Assembly (NCBI RefSeq): GCF_022458895.1
Contig: NZ_JAINFL010000001.1
Coordinates: 806,001 to 870,000, forward strand
Origin: Roseihalotalea indica
GTDB taxonomy: Bacteria; Bacteroidota; Bacteroidia; Cytophagales; Cyclobacteriaceae
Length of the DNA stretch: 64,000 nt
Direction: 5' to 3'
In this document: positions 26,559 to 35,383 of the stretch, piece by piece
Layout: every line of letters begins with the position of its first letter
How positions within the stretch are numbered: the first letter of the stretch is position 1
Made by a program: the position numbers and the translations under genes
The notes under the pieces: generated by a model
What the model was told of the DNA's origin: nothing
Database searches by the model: none
What the model saw: the letters and a program-made list of their open reading frames with translations, nothing else

Positions 26559-26759
26559 TTATTTAGAAATAAAATTGATGTCCTGACCGTATTCAGGCCA
26601 CAATTTTGCTTTTCCCCGCATTGTGCGAATATCCTGGCGGGCGGCCTCTTCCTTCACTCTGCGTAAGGCGACCTCAACCGCCTCCTTTTTCGTCTTGACA
26701 TTCAAAATCTTCATCGCATCGCTTATGAGGTCATCGTCTATATCAATATTGGTTCGCAT
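26559..26759 (-). CDS. VapB-type antitoxin (orphan)
   Basis: 66 residues from the ATG at 26759 (a TTG six bases earlier is less likely). MRTNIDIDDDLISDAMKILN and KTKKEAVEVALRRV match the ribbon-helix-helix DNA-binding domain of the DUF2191/VapB antitoxin family; the C-terminal arm (RTMRGKAKLWPEYGQ) would occupy the toxin groove. Its toxin gene is reduced to a stump downstream, so it is probably an orphan antitoxin. It may still repress its own promoter. A second, decayed copy of its 3' end lies at the other side of the STAND gene. Confidence 0.88.
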   Translation of the reverse strand: MRTNIDIDDDLISDAMKILNVKTKKEAVEVALRRVKEEAARQDIRTMRGKAKLWPEYGQDINFISK

Positions 26760-26963
26760 AATCAATTCATTAAATTGTTAACTAGATATACACAAAGATA
26801 CGAGGATTTACACCCCCGGTTGGTTTTAATTAGATCACTTCTCTGATTTAATACTCATGTAACGCATGCTTTCAAATCAAGGAAACAATGTAAGAGGGTG
26901 TAACCCGTGAAAATTCCGCAACTTTGCCTATCTTACGTATTTAACCCAACAACCTGATACTTT

Positions 26964-27731
26964 ATGAAAACCTTATTCACCAGTTGTATACTATTTTTTG
27001 CCACGCTGCTCATGCCCGTCTGGGCGCAGTCTTCGCTGAACGGGAGCTGGAAAATGACCAGTGTGGATGGTCAGCCGGTAACCGATGATGTGATCGCCAT
27101 CTGCCAGGATGGGTACTTTATGTTCGGGCAGTACCAGTCGGATGGGAGCTTTGTCAGTGCCGGAGGTGGGAACTACAAACTAGAGGATAATGAGTACCAG
27201 CTTATCTACGATTTTCATTCTCAGCAACCTCAATTGGTGCGCGTGCCCCAGACCTTCCAGGCTGAGCTGACGGATGAAAAATTTACTCTGCAAAACTCTT
27301 CTGCAGGAAAGATGGTGTGGGAACGGATGCAGGAGGAGACTACGCCACTTACCGGCACCTGGCTGTTTGCAACCCGGGTGGATGAAGATGGCAATGAAGG
27401 CGAACGTCGTCAGCCCGGCCCGCGCATGACGGTGAAGATCTTATCAGGCAACCGTTTTCAATGGGCCGCCTTCAACTACGAGACCAAAGAGTTTCGGGGC
27501 ACCGGCGGGGGCACCTACGAAGCCGAAGATGGCACCTACACCGAGCACATTGAGTTCTTCTCCCGCGACAATGAGCGGGTGGGAGCTTCCTTATCCTTCC
27601 AGTTTGAGCGTGAAGGCGACGACTGGGATCATCAGGGGCAAAGCAGTGCAGGGGAACCCATGCACGAAGTCTGGACCAAGATGGATCAGCCGATGGTTAT
27701 GGATAATGAACAGGATACCGGAGATAACTAA
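26964..27731 (+). CDS. Secreted protein with two lipocalin-like (DUF4488-type) domains
   Basis: 255 residues with a signal peptide (MKTLFTSCILFFATLLMPVWAQ). The mature part is an internal duplication: residues about 25-115 (LNGSWKMTSVDGQPV, DGYFMFGQYQSDG, GGGNYKLEDNEYQLIYDF) and about 125-240 (LTGTWLFATRVDEDG, GNRFQWAAFNYETK, GGGTYEAEDGTYTEHIEFF) share the G-x-W, G-x-F and GGGxYxxEDxxY landmarks. This beta-barrel pattern is that of lipocalin-like proteins common in Bacteroidota, with unknown ligand. The C-terminus is acidic. It stands alone between accessory sequence and a haem-binding protein gene on the opposite strand. Confidence 0.75.
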   Translation: MKTLFTSCILFFATLLMPVWAQSSLNGSWKMTSVDGQPVTDDVIAICQDGYFMFGQYQSDGSFVSAGGGNYKLEDNEYQLIYDFHSQQPQLVRVPQTFQAELTDEKFTLQNSSAGKMVWERMQEETTPLTGTWLFATRVDEDGNEGERRQPGPRMTVKILSGNRFQWAAFNYETKEFRGTGGGTYEAEDGTYTEHIEFFSRDNERVGASLSFQFEREGDDWDHQGQSSAGEPMHEVWTKMDQPMVMDNEQDTGDN

Positions 27732-27810
27732 AGTAGAGGTTATTCCAATCGCTATGGAAGAAGCTACTTTCTTTTGAAAGTCTTATCCGACCGGGTAGGT
27801 CTGACCGGAC

Positions 27811-27905
27811 AGCGTTAACGGAAGCGGATGGCAGGAGGCTGTACAGACCTGCCTCCTGCCATCCGCTTCCTATCATATCTTTCAAAGAAAATCAGAATAA
27901 TGTCT
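27811..27905. repeat. Palindromic repeat element, copy A
   Basis: A perfect 20-bp inverted repeat (27820-27839 GGAAGCGGATGGCAGGAGGC and 27851-27870) with an 11-base loop, followed by an AAAGAAAATCAGAATAATG tail. It lies between two convergent genes, so it may terminate both, although no U-run is present. A related element occurs at 54855-54935. Confidence 0.7.
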
Positions 27906-27922
27906 TGAGTAATAGAAGCTGC

Positions 27923-28402
27923 TTAGCGAAGGCTGACGGGCTGCTCTGCCGGGACATCCAACTTCTGGCGTTCAGTCTTGACCCACTGGGTAATAAGGCT
28001 CACTTCCTCTTCGCTCAACCTGGCACTCCCGTGTATGAAGGCGTAAGGGGGGAGAGGCATGTTGCCTTCTTCTATCTCCTCGACAATCTCCTCAAGTTTG
28101 TGGTCCATCCGTTTCACATCGTAGGTGGCAAACTCCGAAAAGTTAAGCTCGTCTTTGCCTTCCTCAATATGGCCGTTGAGCCAAAGTCCTACGGGATTGA
28201 TGTTGGCGTACCAGGGATACTCAGTATGGTTGGAGTGACAGTCATAGCAGGAACGCTGAAAAACGCTCAACACATTTTCGGGTACCATTACGGCATGGGT
28301 AATATCCTGGTTACCGGAGGCCTCACCCAGGTTGCGTTCCGGACGAATGAACTGAATACCAACGAGTACTAAAATCAGAATAATGATGATGATCTTTTTC
28401 AT
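27923..28402 (-). CDS. Haem-binding-domain protein with CxxCH motif
   Basis: 159 residues, anchored by one N-terminal transmembrane/signal helix (MKKIIIIILILVLVGIQF). The domain has a single c-type haem motif CYDCHSNHTEYPWYANINP and the MPLPPYAFIHGSARLSEEE stretch typical of the haem-binding domain (DUF4405/PF14376-like) proteins found in Bacteroidota. It faces the periplasm. Electron partner and pathway are not evident: no cytochrome oxidase or peroxidase is adjacent. It is monocistronic and convergent with the lipocalin-like gene. Confidence 0.88.
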   Translation of the reverse strand: MKKIIIIILILVLVGIQFIRPERNLGEASGNQDITHAVMVPENVLSVFQRSCYDCHSNHTEYPWYANINPVGLWLNGHIEEGKDELNFSEFATYDVKRMDHKLEEIVEEIEEGNMPLPPYAFIHGSARLSEEEVSLITQWVKTERQKLDVPAEQPVSLR

Positions 28403-28450
28403 AGTGGGTTGTGTACGAAGGTTTAGTAGGTTTCAAAAAGTATCTTCAAT

Positions 28451-28481
28451 ATAAAAAAAACCCGAGTTAAAATAACCCGGG
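28451..28481 (-). terminator. Rho-independent terminator for the TonB receptor gene
   Basis: On the minus strand, CCCGGGTTA-TTTT-AACTCGGG forms a GC-rich hairpin (one mismatch) followed at once by eight T residues. It begins about 55 bases downstream of the receptor's stop codon. Confidence 0.88.
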
Positions 28482-28537
28482 CTTTCACCCTTAGTTGCTC
28501 AATACAACTTTAACGTAAACCTAGATTATTATACATT

Positions 28538-31093
28538 CTATTGGGATATGTTCATGTTGTTGCCATTGCCTTCTTTCAGGTCATTGTTCTCGATAGACTT
28601 TCTGCGTCTCTGTCGGGGGTTAGCATTTAACTTACCGATTTGGTAGCTGAAGTTGATCTTGAAGCCCATGTTGCGCATGGTGTTTATACTGCTCTGGCTA
28701 ATGACCGGGGAGTTAACTTCGCTGCGCATCGTCATCTCAGGAGTGAAGAAGTTCTCGGCACCAAACCCAATGCTGCCTTTCTTCTCATTAAAATCCTTCT
28801 TCAGGCTCAAGCTGTACATTCTAAAACCAGTCTGATAACCTTGTAATTGTACTTGCCGTCCGCGGAAGAAACCGAAGAACTGTAATCCCCAGGTATCGGT
28901 CAGATTATAGTTACCGAAGAGGCGGCCACTCAGTACCCAGCCTTTGTTATCGGCCTGATAGAGCGGGTCGGGTACATTATTGTTTAGCACTGCATAGTAG
29001 ATGTCCGGCCCACCGTTCAATGAGAATTTGTTGGAGATGTTCACATTGGCAAATACACTTACTCCGTAGGCATCTTCGCTACCAATATTCTGGTAACTGG
29101 TCAGGATTGTGTCTTGTCCAATCACGCTGCGCACCGGCTGAATGGAGCCTTCAGTGTTACGCATAAAGGTGGAAAAGCTCAGCGAAGTACCTTTAAAGAA
29201 TGTGCTGTACGAAAGTTCGTAGTTATTAGTGTATTCCGGTTCCAGGTCAGGATTACCCTGGGTGATATTCAGCGGGTTAGCCGCTTGCAAGCTAGGGTTC
29301 AGGTATTCCAGAGAAGGGCGCTGAATCCGTCGGTTATACGCCGCTTTAATCATGTTCCCGTTCTTCAGTTTGCGCGACAGGTTTACGCTGGGTGCCCAGA
29401 TGCCGTACGAAGGAATCTCTACTTCGGTTTCTTCCTGAAAGTTCGCCTGAATGGTGGTGTACTCGTAGCGAATGCCTGGTTTGATGCTGTACTTATTCAG
29501 ATTGAGGGTATAGGCTACATAACCGGCCATTACGTTCTGATCGTAATTAAAGATATTGCTTCGGCTTTCATCCTGCACCGGTACATAAGACCCGCCTTCT
29601 TCGGCTACATAGTACTGGTAATTACTGGACACATTGCGCAGAATTTCCTTACCGCCGAACTCTACCATCTGGTTTTTGCCAATGGGGGTTTGGTAATCAA
29701 CCTGCAAGGTCATCTCTTCATTGTAACTTCGGTTCTCGTTTTTGAAGCGTTGTATATCGGTATCGGTACTCTGGTTCAGAATGTCGTTCACAAAATCGTT
29801 GGTGCGGTTATTCCGGCTGTATAGGGCTAGAATGCTTAGTTCCTGCTGGGGTTTGTTGTAAGTGTGGCCGTAGTTCAAACTTATGTCCATATTCTCCGAC
29901 AGGTTCTTCATGTCCACGTTCCGGCTACTGCTGCTAAGCAAAGCATCGTTTTGGAAAGTTTGGGTGAGTAGCGGATTCTGAGAACTATTAAAGTTGAAAG
30001 CGCCTACCTGCACGGAAGCAGAAAGCCAGTTTTTCTCGTTAATGTCGTAGTCCATCCCTAGCGAGTAGCGGCCGAAGAGCATGTTCGTACGGGTATCCGC
30101 CTGCTGAGTGGTGAGTAGCTCGTTACCATCACCATCCAGGGTGCGTTGGGCGTTTTCAAAGCTACCCAGTATGTTGTAGCCGGTGCGACCGAAGCCACCT
30201 AATGAAAAACCTATTTTGCCCCGGCGGTAGCTGCCGTTCATCCGAAGGTTCGAGCCCCGGTTGCCCACGCTGGTATCAATTCCTAAAGTGCCTCCCTGTA
30301 GTTTATTCTTTTTGGTTACAATGTTGATAATCCCCCCGGTCCCTTCAGCATCGTAGCGAGCGGAGGGCGAGGTAATTACTTCTACTGATTTAATTTCATC
30401 GGCCGGAATTTGCTTGAGTGCATCGGCTACACTGGTTGCGGTAATGGTTGAGGGCTTTCCGTCCAGCAACACTTTTACGTTCTGGCTGCCTCGCATGTAT
30501 ACGTTTCCGTCCAGGTCTACCGAAAGCATCGGTACGCGTTTTAGCACGTCGGTAGCATCGCCGCCCCGGGTAGTGGCATCGTTTTCGGCATTGTACACGG
30601 TGCGGTCTACTTTCTCCTCAATAAGTTCGCGTTGGCCCTGCACCACCACTTCATCCAGCTCCTTGGTGGCCGAAGCCAGTAGTAAAGTGCCCAGGTCCAG
30701 GTTGGTTCCTTTTTTAGCAACTTCTACCGACTTCACCGAGAATGATTCGTATCCGATAAAGCTGATGGTGAGCGTATACATGCCCTCCGGAATATTTTTC
30801 AGTTGAAATTTTCCATTGTCATCGGCCACGGTTCCGTCTATGGGTTGCGACGTAGTTGTATCCACCAGCGCTACGGTGGCGTAAGGAATAGGCTCCTGAT
30901 TATCTTTATCTATAATGGTGCCGCTAATCTTGCCCGTTCCCTCTGGCGCTTCTGCCGGCGATGGTCCGGCATTTTGAGCGTTAGCCGGTCGTCCGCTGCC
31001 GCCCTGTGGGTACTGAGCTAATACAAGCCCGGATAAACTCAGAAAAAACAACAGGAAGAAAAAGGAGATGCGAGGTTTGGGTAACTTTATCAT
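28538..31093 (-). CDS. TonB-dependent receptor, outer-membrane beta-barrel family
   Basis: 851 residues with signal peptide (FFFLLFFLSLSGLVLAQ). Residues about 52-135 form a carboxypeptidase-regulatory-like domain (GKISGTIIDKDNQEPIPYATV), 150-265 the plug (DATDVLKRVPMLSVDLDGNVYMRG, VEVITSPSARYDAEGTGGIINI), and the rest a beta-barrel of the OMP_b-brl_3 type with the PFFxY-like terminus. There is no SusD partner, so it is not a typical polysaccharide-utilisation SusC. It may import a siderophore, peptide or other ligand. A LytS/LytTR two-component pair is transcribed divergently and may regulate it. Confidence 0.93.
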   Translation of the reverse strand: MIKLPKPRISFFFLLFFLSLSGLVLAQYPQGGSGRPANAQNAGPSPAEAPEGTGKISGTIIDKDNQEPIPYATVALVDTTTSQPIDGTVADDNGKFQLKNIPEGMYTLTISFIGYESFSVKSVEVAKKGTNLDLGTLLLASATKELDEVVVQGQRELIEEKVDRTVYNAENDATTRGGDATDVLKRVPMLSVDLDGNVYMRGSQNVKVLLDGKPSTITATSVADALKQIPADEIKSVEVITSPSARYDAEGTGGIINIVTKKNKLQGGTLGIDTSVGNRGSNLRMNGSYRRGKIGFSLGGFGRTGYNILGSFENAQRTLDGDGNELLTTQQADTRTNMLFGRYSLGMDYDINEKNWLSASVQVGAFNFNSSQNPLLTQTFQNDALLSSSSRNVDMKNLSENMDISLNYGHTYNKPQQELSILALYSRNNRTNDFVNDILNQSTDTDIQRFKNENRSYNEEMTLQVDYQTPIGKNQMVEFGGKEILRNVSSNYQYYVAEEGGSYVPVQDESRSNIFNYDQNVMAGYVAYTLNLNKYSIKPGIRYEYTTIQANFQEETEVEIPSYGIWAPSVNLSRKLKNGNMIKAAYNRRIQRPSLEYLNPSLQAANPLNITQGNPDLEPEYTNNYELSYSTFFKGTSLSFSTFMRNTEGSIQPVRSVIGQDTILTSYQNIGSEDAYGVSVFANVNISNKFSLNGGPDIYYAVLNNNVPDPLYQADNKGWVLSGRLFGNYNLTDTWGLQFFGFFRGRQVQLQGYQTGFRMYSLSLKKDFNEKKGSIGFGAENFFTPEMTMRSEVNSPVISQSSINTMRNMGFKINFSYQIGKLNANPRQRRRKSIENNDLKEGNGNNMNISQ

Positions 31094-31447
31094 AGTTTTA
31101 AGTACAACTTATTTAGAAACAGCCGGGGATCAGCGAGAGCATCGTTTATGCTGCAAATTCACTAAAGCCTGCTTGAATTAACGGGCTTTTAAGAAAGGGA
31201 TAGCAGGAAATAGACAGTCGACCAAAACAAACCGACTATAAGAGCACTTTTACCGATTAAAGGCGTTTTCAGGCTCTATAATGGTCTGATAGCCGCAGTG
31301 GTAGACAAAAAAAGTGATTCTGTCGTCATCTTGGTTCAGGCGATAGATTTTAGTAGCTTGAATTGCTGAAGTAACGTATGTTTATCTGATATAGGCATGG
31401 AATAGCCTTAAGTCTTATCATTAACGCAATATTTTTTCATCCACCTT
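31094..31447. other. 354-bp divergent intergenic region
   Basis: Separates the TonB receptor gene from the LytS-type kinase gene. It must contain promoters for both, but I could not assign a reliable -33/-7 pair or a LytTR direct repeat. No small ORF with coding character was recognised. Confidence 0.5.
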
Positions 31448-32533
31448 ATGCCCCCCTGGTCTATCCGCTCGTTCCGCACCCCAATGACTCAGGTACTCAT
31501 CTGGGTATTAATGGGAGTACTGCTGCTGGTTTTTCAGCCGCTATACTGGCAGGCTTCTATGCAGGTGGTGTTTCCAATGCAGTTCTGGGTGAAGCAGGGT
31601 ATACTTTTTCTTCTGCTGATCGGCATCTTCTACCTGAATGCCAGAATGTGGGTGCCTCGCTTGTTGTTTCATAACAAAATCAGTTGGTTTATTCTCATGG
31701 TAATGCTCACAGCGTTGGCACTGATGATGTTGGTGAAAGTAATAGAAATCGGTATTAATCTACCCGAGCTGATGCATCAGGCGTTTCACCCCGAAAGTGA
31801 TGAGCCACCTTCACCCAAACGTATTTCCTTATTTGATGCCTTTGTTTTGATTCTCGCGTTGCTGGTGTTGGGAGTAAGCACCAGTGTGGCAACCGTGCAG
31901 AAATGGCAGAAGGATGTGCAGTTGCGTCAGAATCTGGAGCAACAGAAGATTAGTTCAGAATTGTCTTTTCTGAAGGCGCAGATTAACCCCCACTTTTTCT
32001 TCAACACGCTGAACAACATCTATGCGCTTACGCTGTCAGATGTGCCTACCGCCCGGCAAGCCTTGCATACCTTGTCGCGCATGATGCGCTATGTGCTTTA
32101 TGAAACCCGGAAAGACGTAACCCTGCTGAGCCAAGAGATTGCTTTTATACAGGATTATATCAACCTGATGCAGCTTCGCCTGACCGATAAAGTAGAAGTG
32201 TATTTTGACCATCCTGAAAAGGTGCATGATGTTTTCGTGGCGCCCATGCTTTTTTTGCCATTTGTAGAAAATGCCTTTAAACACGGGGTCAGCACTCAGT
32301 CCGACAGTCATATTCGTATCAGTATTCGCCAGCAGGAGCGGGCTCTGTATCTGGAAGTGCAGAATACTATCTTTCCGGGCAAAAGTGCGGTGCCGGAAGA
32401 AAGTAGTGGTATCGGGCTGGTAAATACTCGCCGCCGCCTCGACTTGCTTTATCCTAACCGCTATTCGCTTTTTATTGACGAACACGCGCCGGAAAATACC
32501 TTTATGGTTCAACTCTCGTTAGAATTATCATGA
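31448..32533 (+). CDS. LytS/YehU-type sensor histidine kinase
   Basis: 361 residues. Four hydrophobic segments occupy residues about 15-33, 48-68, 75-103 and 128-150, without a large sensor domain. The kinase has the His_kinase-type phosphoacceptor in FLKAQINPHFFFNTLNNIY (His182), and ATP-binding segments FLPFVENAFKHG (N-box) and SSGIGLVNTRRRLDLLYP (G-box). The paired response regulator overlaps by 4 bp (ATGA), so translation is coupled. The stimulus is unknown. Divergent from the TonB receptor gene. Confidence 0.93.
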   Translation: MPPWSIRSFRTPMTQVLIWVLMGVLLLVFQPLYWQASMQVVFPMQFWVKQGILFLLLIGIFYLNARMWVPRLLFHNKISWFILMVMLTALALMMLVKVIEIGINLPELMHQAFHPESDEPPSPKRISLFDAFVLILALLVLGVSTSVATVQKWQKDVQLRQNLEQQKISSELSFLKAQINPHFFFNTLNNIYALTLSDVPTARQALHTLSRMMRYVLYETRKDVTLLSQEIAFIQDYINLMQLRLTDKVEVYFDHPEKVHDVFVAPMLFLPFVENAFKHGVSTQSDSHIRISIRQQERALYLEVQNTIFPGKSAVPEESSGIGLVNTRRRLDLLYPNRYSLFIDEHAPENTFMVQLSLELS

Positions 32534-33285
32534 GTTCGTTAAAGTGCATTGCGGTAGATGATGAGCCATACGCCCTGGATATGGTGTGTACCTATATAAA
32601 ACAAACTCCCTTCCTGGAGCTAACCGGTCAGTTTACCGGGGCTATTGATGCGCTAAAGGCGTTGCACGAACAATCCGTAGACCTGATCTTCCTGGATATA
32701 CAGATGCCTGACCTGAGTGGCATAGAACTGGCTCGGGTACTAGACCACGGGCGAGACTTATCCGGCCCCCGCATCATTTTTACTACCGCCTACGATCAGT
32801 TTGCTCTTGAAGGCTACCGGGTTGATGCTCTCGATTACCTACTGAAGCCTTTTAGCTACGAAGAGTTTCTGCGAGCGGTAACGAAAGCACAGGCGTATGC
32901 CGAACTTTCCCGTACGCCGGAAAGCAATACGCCGCATACCGAATCGAGAACTGATTCAGAGGATGAGTTTTTATTTTTAAAAGTAGAATATCAACTCGTA
33001 CGAGTGGCTTTCAGTGACATTCGTTACATTCAGGGGTTAAAAGACTACGTAAAAGTATATCTCCAAAACAGCACAAAACCGCTGTTAAGCCTGATCAGCA
33101 TGAAAGCTCTGGAAGAAAAACTGCCTTCCCGAAGGTTTATGCGCATCCATCGGTCGTATATCATCTCGCTGGATAAAATTGAGGCCGTAAGTCGCGGTAG
33201 CGTGCAGATTGGTAATGAAAGTATTCCCGTGAGTAATCAGTATAAAGAGCAGTTCAATCAGTTTATCAACCGCTGGACGGGCTGA
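32530..33285 (+). CDS. LytTR-family response regulator
   Basis: 251 residues. The receiver domain has the acidic pocket (AVDDEP), phosphoacceptor Asp56 in LIFLDIQMPDLSG and the lysine in YLLKPF. A linker rich in Ser/Thr/Glu precedes a C-terminal LytTR DNA-binding domain (residues about 148-250; DIRYIQGLKDYVKVYLQ, FMRIHRSYIISLDKIEAV). It is the output partner of the overlapping histidine kinase gene. LytTR proteins bind short imperfect direct repeats; the likely nearby target is the TonB receptor promoter, which is inference. Confidence 0.95.
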   Translation: MSSLKCIAVDDEPYALDMVCTYIKQTPFLELTGQFTGAIDALKALHEQSVDLIFLDIQMPDLSGIELARVLDHGRDLSGPRIIFTTAYDQFALEGYRVDALDYLLKPFSYEEFLRAVTKAQAYAELSRTPESNTPHTESRTDSEDEFLFLKVEYQLVRVAFSDIRYIQGLKDYVKVYLQNSTKPLLSLISMKALEEKLPSRRFMRIHRSYIISLDKIEAVSRGSVQIGNESIPVSNQYKEQFNQFINRWTG

Positions 33286-33291
33286 CTTCAG

Positions 33292-34182
33292 TTATAGTCG
33301 GTTAGCCACGTATACGCCTCCTAAAATAGCACTCATACCCAGGAAGTGCAGGTACGTCAACGTTTCGCCATCCAGAAAACCCCAGAGAATGGCTACCATC
33401 GGCACCAGATACGTTACCGACGTTGCAAATACCGGAGTGCGGATTTGTATAAGCTTATTGAAAATAATCAGAGCCAGAGCAGTGCCTACTACGCCCAGGG
33501 TGACGATTGCCAGGAACGGCCACCACGCTTCCTGTTGCTCTAACGATGGCAAAAAAGAAGAGTAGCCGAAGAGGTAACCCCCCGCTATCGGTAACATAAG
33601 GGCTAATGATACTGCCGTGATGGTTAAGGGCTTTAGGTCGTGGGTGTAGTGTTTGATGATGTTAGAACTGAAGCCGTAGCAAACGGTAGCTCCCACTACT
33701 AGCAAAGCATAGGCATTAAAACCGTCATTCGGTGTACCAGAAGACCCGGCCAGAATAAGAAGTACGGTTCCTATCAGTCCGATTCCTAATCCTAAAAACT
33801 GTTTTCGGGCAATAGACTGACCAAAGAACAGCGCTCCCACGACCAGCACGTTTAGCGGTGTGACTGCATTAATAATGCCTGTGGCTGAACTGCTGAGCTG
33901 TGTCTGCGCCCAAGCAAACAGAAAGGCCGGAATTAGGCTGCCCAAAAACCCGATAACCAACAGTACTCCCCACTGGCGGCGGGACAATTTGGAAAAAGCC
34001 GCAATAGCCACTGGGAGCAAGAAGGCACCGGCTGAGACAATCCGTAGTGCCCCCACCTCACTTCCTGAAAAAGCAGTTAGTCCTTGTTTAATGAGAATGA
34101 ATGAGCTCCCCCAGATCAGGGCGAGTAACCCCAATGCACCCCAGGCAGCTACTGCCGAGCGGCGCGATGAAGTCTCGGTCAT
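33292..34182 (-). CDS. EamA/DMT-superfamily transporter
   Basis: 296 residues from the ATG at 34182, which overlaps the dusB stop codon by 4 bp (ATGA); a start at 34206 would overlap it by 28 bp and is less likely. Ten transmembrane segments in two EamA repeats are visible, opening with ALGLLALIWGSSFILIKQGL. Ligand is unknown; family members export amino acids, purines and other metabolites. The ATGA overlap indicates coupled translation with dusB, although the functional link is obscure. Confidence 0.92.
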   Translation of the reverse strand: MTETSSRRSAVAAWGALGLLALIWGSSFILIKQGLTAFSGSEVGALRIVSAGAFLLPVAIAAFSKLSRRQWGVLLVIGFLGSLIPAFLFAWAQTQLSSSATGIINAVTPLNVLVVGALFFGQSIARKQFLGLGIGLIGTVLLILAGSSGTPNDGFNAYALLVVGATVCYGFSSNIIKHYTHDLKPLTITAVSLALMLPIAGGYLFGYSSFLPSLEQQEAWWPFLAIVTLGVVGTALALIIFNKLIQIRTPVFATSVTYLVPMVAILWGFLDGETLTYLHFLGMSAILGGVYVANRL

Positions 34183-35183
34183 CCGAGAGCTGTCTCCTGA
34201 TAGCACCCGGCAAAGGTAGAAGCAATCTCATCCAGCGTTTCCGAAACCTCCGCAAATGTGGGTAACTCTACCAGGCGTTGGCGGTATGACTTAAAGTGAG
34301 GGATACCCCGGAAATAGTTAGTATAATGACGGCGCATCTCAAAAATACCTTTACGCTCGCCCTTCCAGCGAACGGAGAATTCCAGATGTTCTCTAGCGGT
34401 TTGTACTCGTTCTTCCAGCGTAGGAGGTGCTAGTTTTTCTCCGGTCTTAAAATAATGTTTGATCTCCCGGAAGATCCAGGGATAACCGATAGCCGCCCGG
34501 CCGATCATGATACCATCTACTCCGTAGCGATTGCGGTACTCCAAGGCTTTTTCCGGAGAGTCAATATCTCCGTTACCAAAAATCGGGATATGAATATCGG
34601 GGTGATTTTTTACCTCAGCAATGGGGTTCCAGTCGGCCTCGCCCTTGTACATTTGCTTGCGGGTACGTCCGTGGATGGTAAGAGCCTGAATACCCACATC
34701 CTGCAAGCGCTGGGCCACTTCTACGATTTTAATGGTGTTGTCATCCCAGCCCAGGCGGGTTTTTACAGTAACGGGTAGTTGCACCCGTTCCACAATCTCC
34801 CGGGTCATTTCCTGCATCTTGGGCAGATCCAGCAAAATACCGGCTCCGGCTCCTTTGCATGCCACTTTTTTCACCGGGCAGCCGTAGTTGATGTCCACCA
34901 ATTCGGGTTGCGCTGCTTCGGCAATGGCCGCGGCCTCGCGCATAGATTCAATCTTATCTCCGAAGATTTGAATGCCAATGGGGCGCTCATAATCGTAGAT
35001 GTCCAGCTTCTCTACACTCTTGGTAGCATCACGGATGAGCCCTTCGGCGGAGATAAATTCCGTATACATCATGTCAGCTCCGTATTTTTTGCACACCGCT
35101 CGAAACGGAGGGTCACTCACATCTTCCATCGGGGCGAGCAATAAAGGGAAGTCGCTTACGTCTATTGTACCAATACGTACCAC
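34179..35183 (-). CDS. dusB: tRNA-dihydrouridine synthase DusB
   Basis: 334 residues. FMN-binding TIM barrel: start LLLAPMEDVSDPPFRAVCKKYGADMMYTEFISAEGL, catalytic cysteine in DINYGCPVKKVACKGAGAGILL, substrate/flavin segments TVKTRLGWD and IHGRTRKQMYKGEADW, then GNGDIDSPEKA and MIGRAAIGYPWIF. The C-terminal helical domain is present. It reduces uridine in tRNA D-loops using NADPH. Length is normal. The EamA gene overlaps its 3' end. Confidence 0.96.
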   Translation of the reverse strand: MVRIGTIDVSDFPLLLAPMEDVSDPPFRAVCKKYGADMMYTEFISAEGLIRDATKSVEKLDIYDYERPIGIQIFGDKIESMREAAAIAEAAQPELVDINYGCPVKKVACKGAGAGILLDLPKMQEMTREIVERVQLPVTVKTRLGWDDNTIKIVEVAQRLQDVGIQALTIHGRTRKQMYKGEADWNPIAEVKNHPDIHIPIFGNGDIDSPEKALEYRNRYGVDGIMIGRAAIGYPWIFREIKHYFKTGEKLAPPTLEERVQTAREHLEFSVRWKGERKGIFEMRRHYTNYFRGIPHFKSYRQRLVELPTFAEVSETLDEIASTFAGCYQETALG

Positions 35184-35273
35184 TATTTATATTTTTTTAT
35201 GAATCTGCAAATATACAACGATGCTGCGAAAGCTTATAGGGGATATATACGGAAAGAAAGTCAGAAGTTTCAG

Positions 35274-35281
35274 TAACTTTG
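35274..35281 (+). promoter_or_regulatory. Candidate -7 element (TAACTTTG)
   Basis: Matches the Bacteroidota -7 consensus TAnnTTTG, about 100 bp upstream of the CPBP protease gene. No convincing -33 TTTG element at the right distance was seen, so this is tentative. Confidence 0.35.
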
Positions 35282-35383
35282 CTTGAGTAGTATTTTTCTG
35301 CTAAAATAACCAGCCATTACTATATCGGGTAACATAACCCGAAGCGGGCGGGTTAGAACGTAGACAACCGTTGCAAAAGATTT

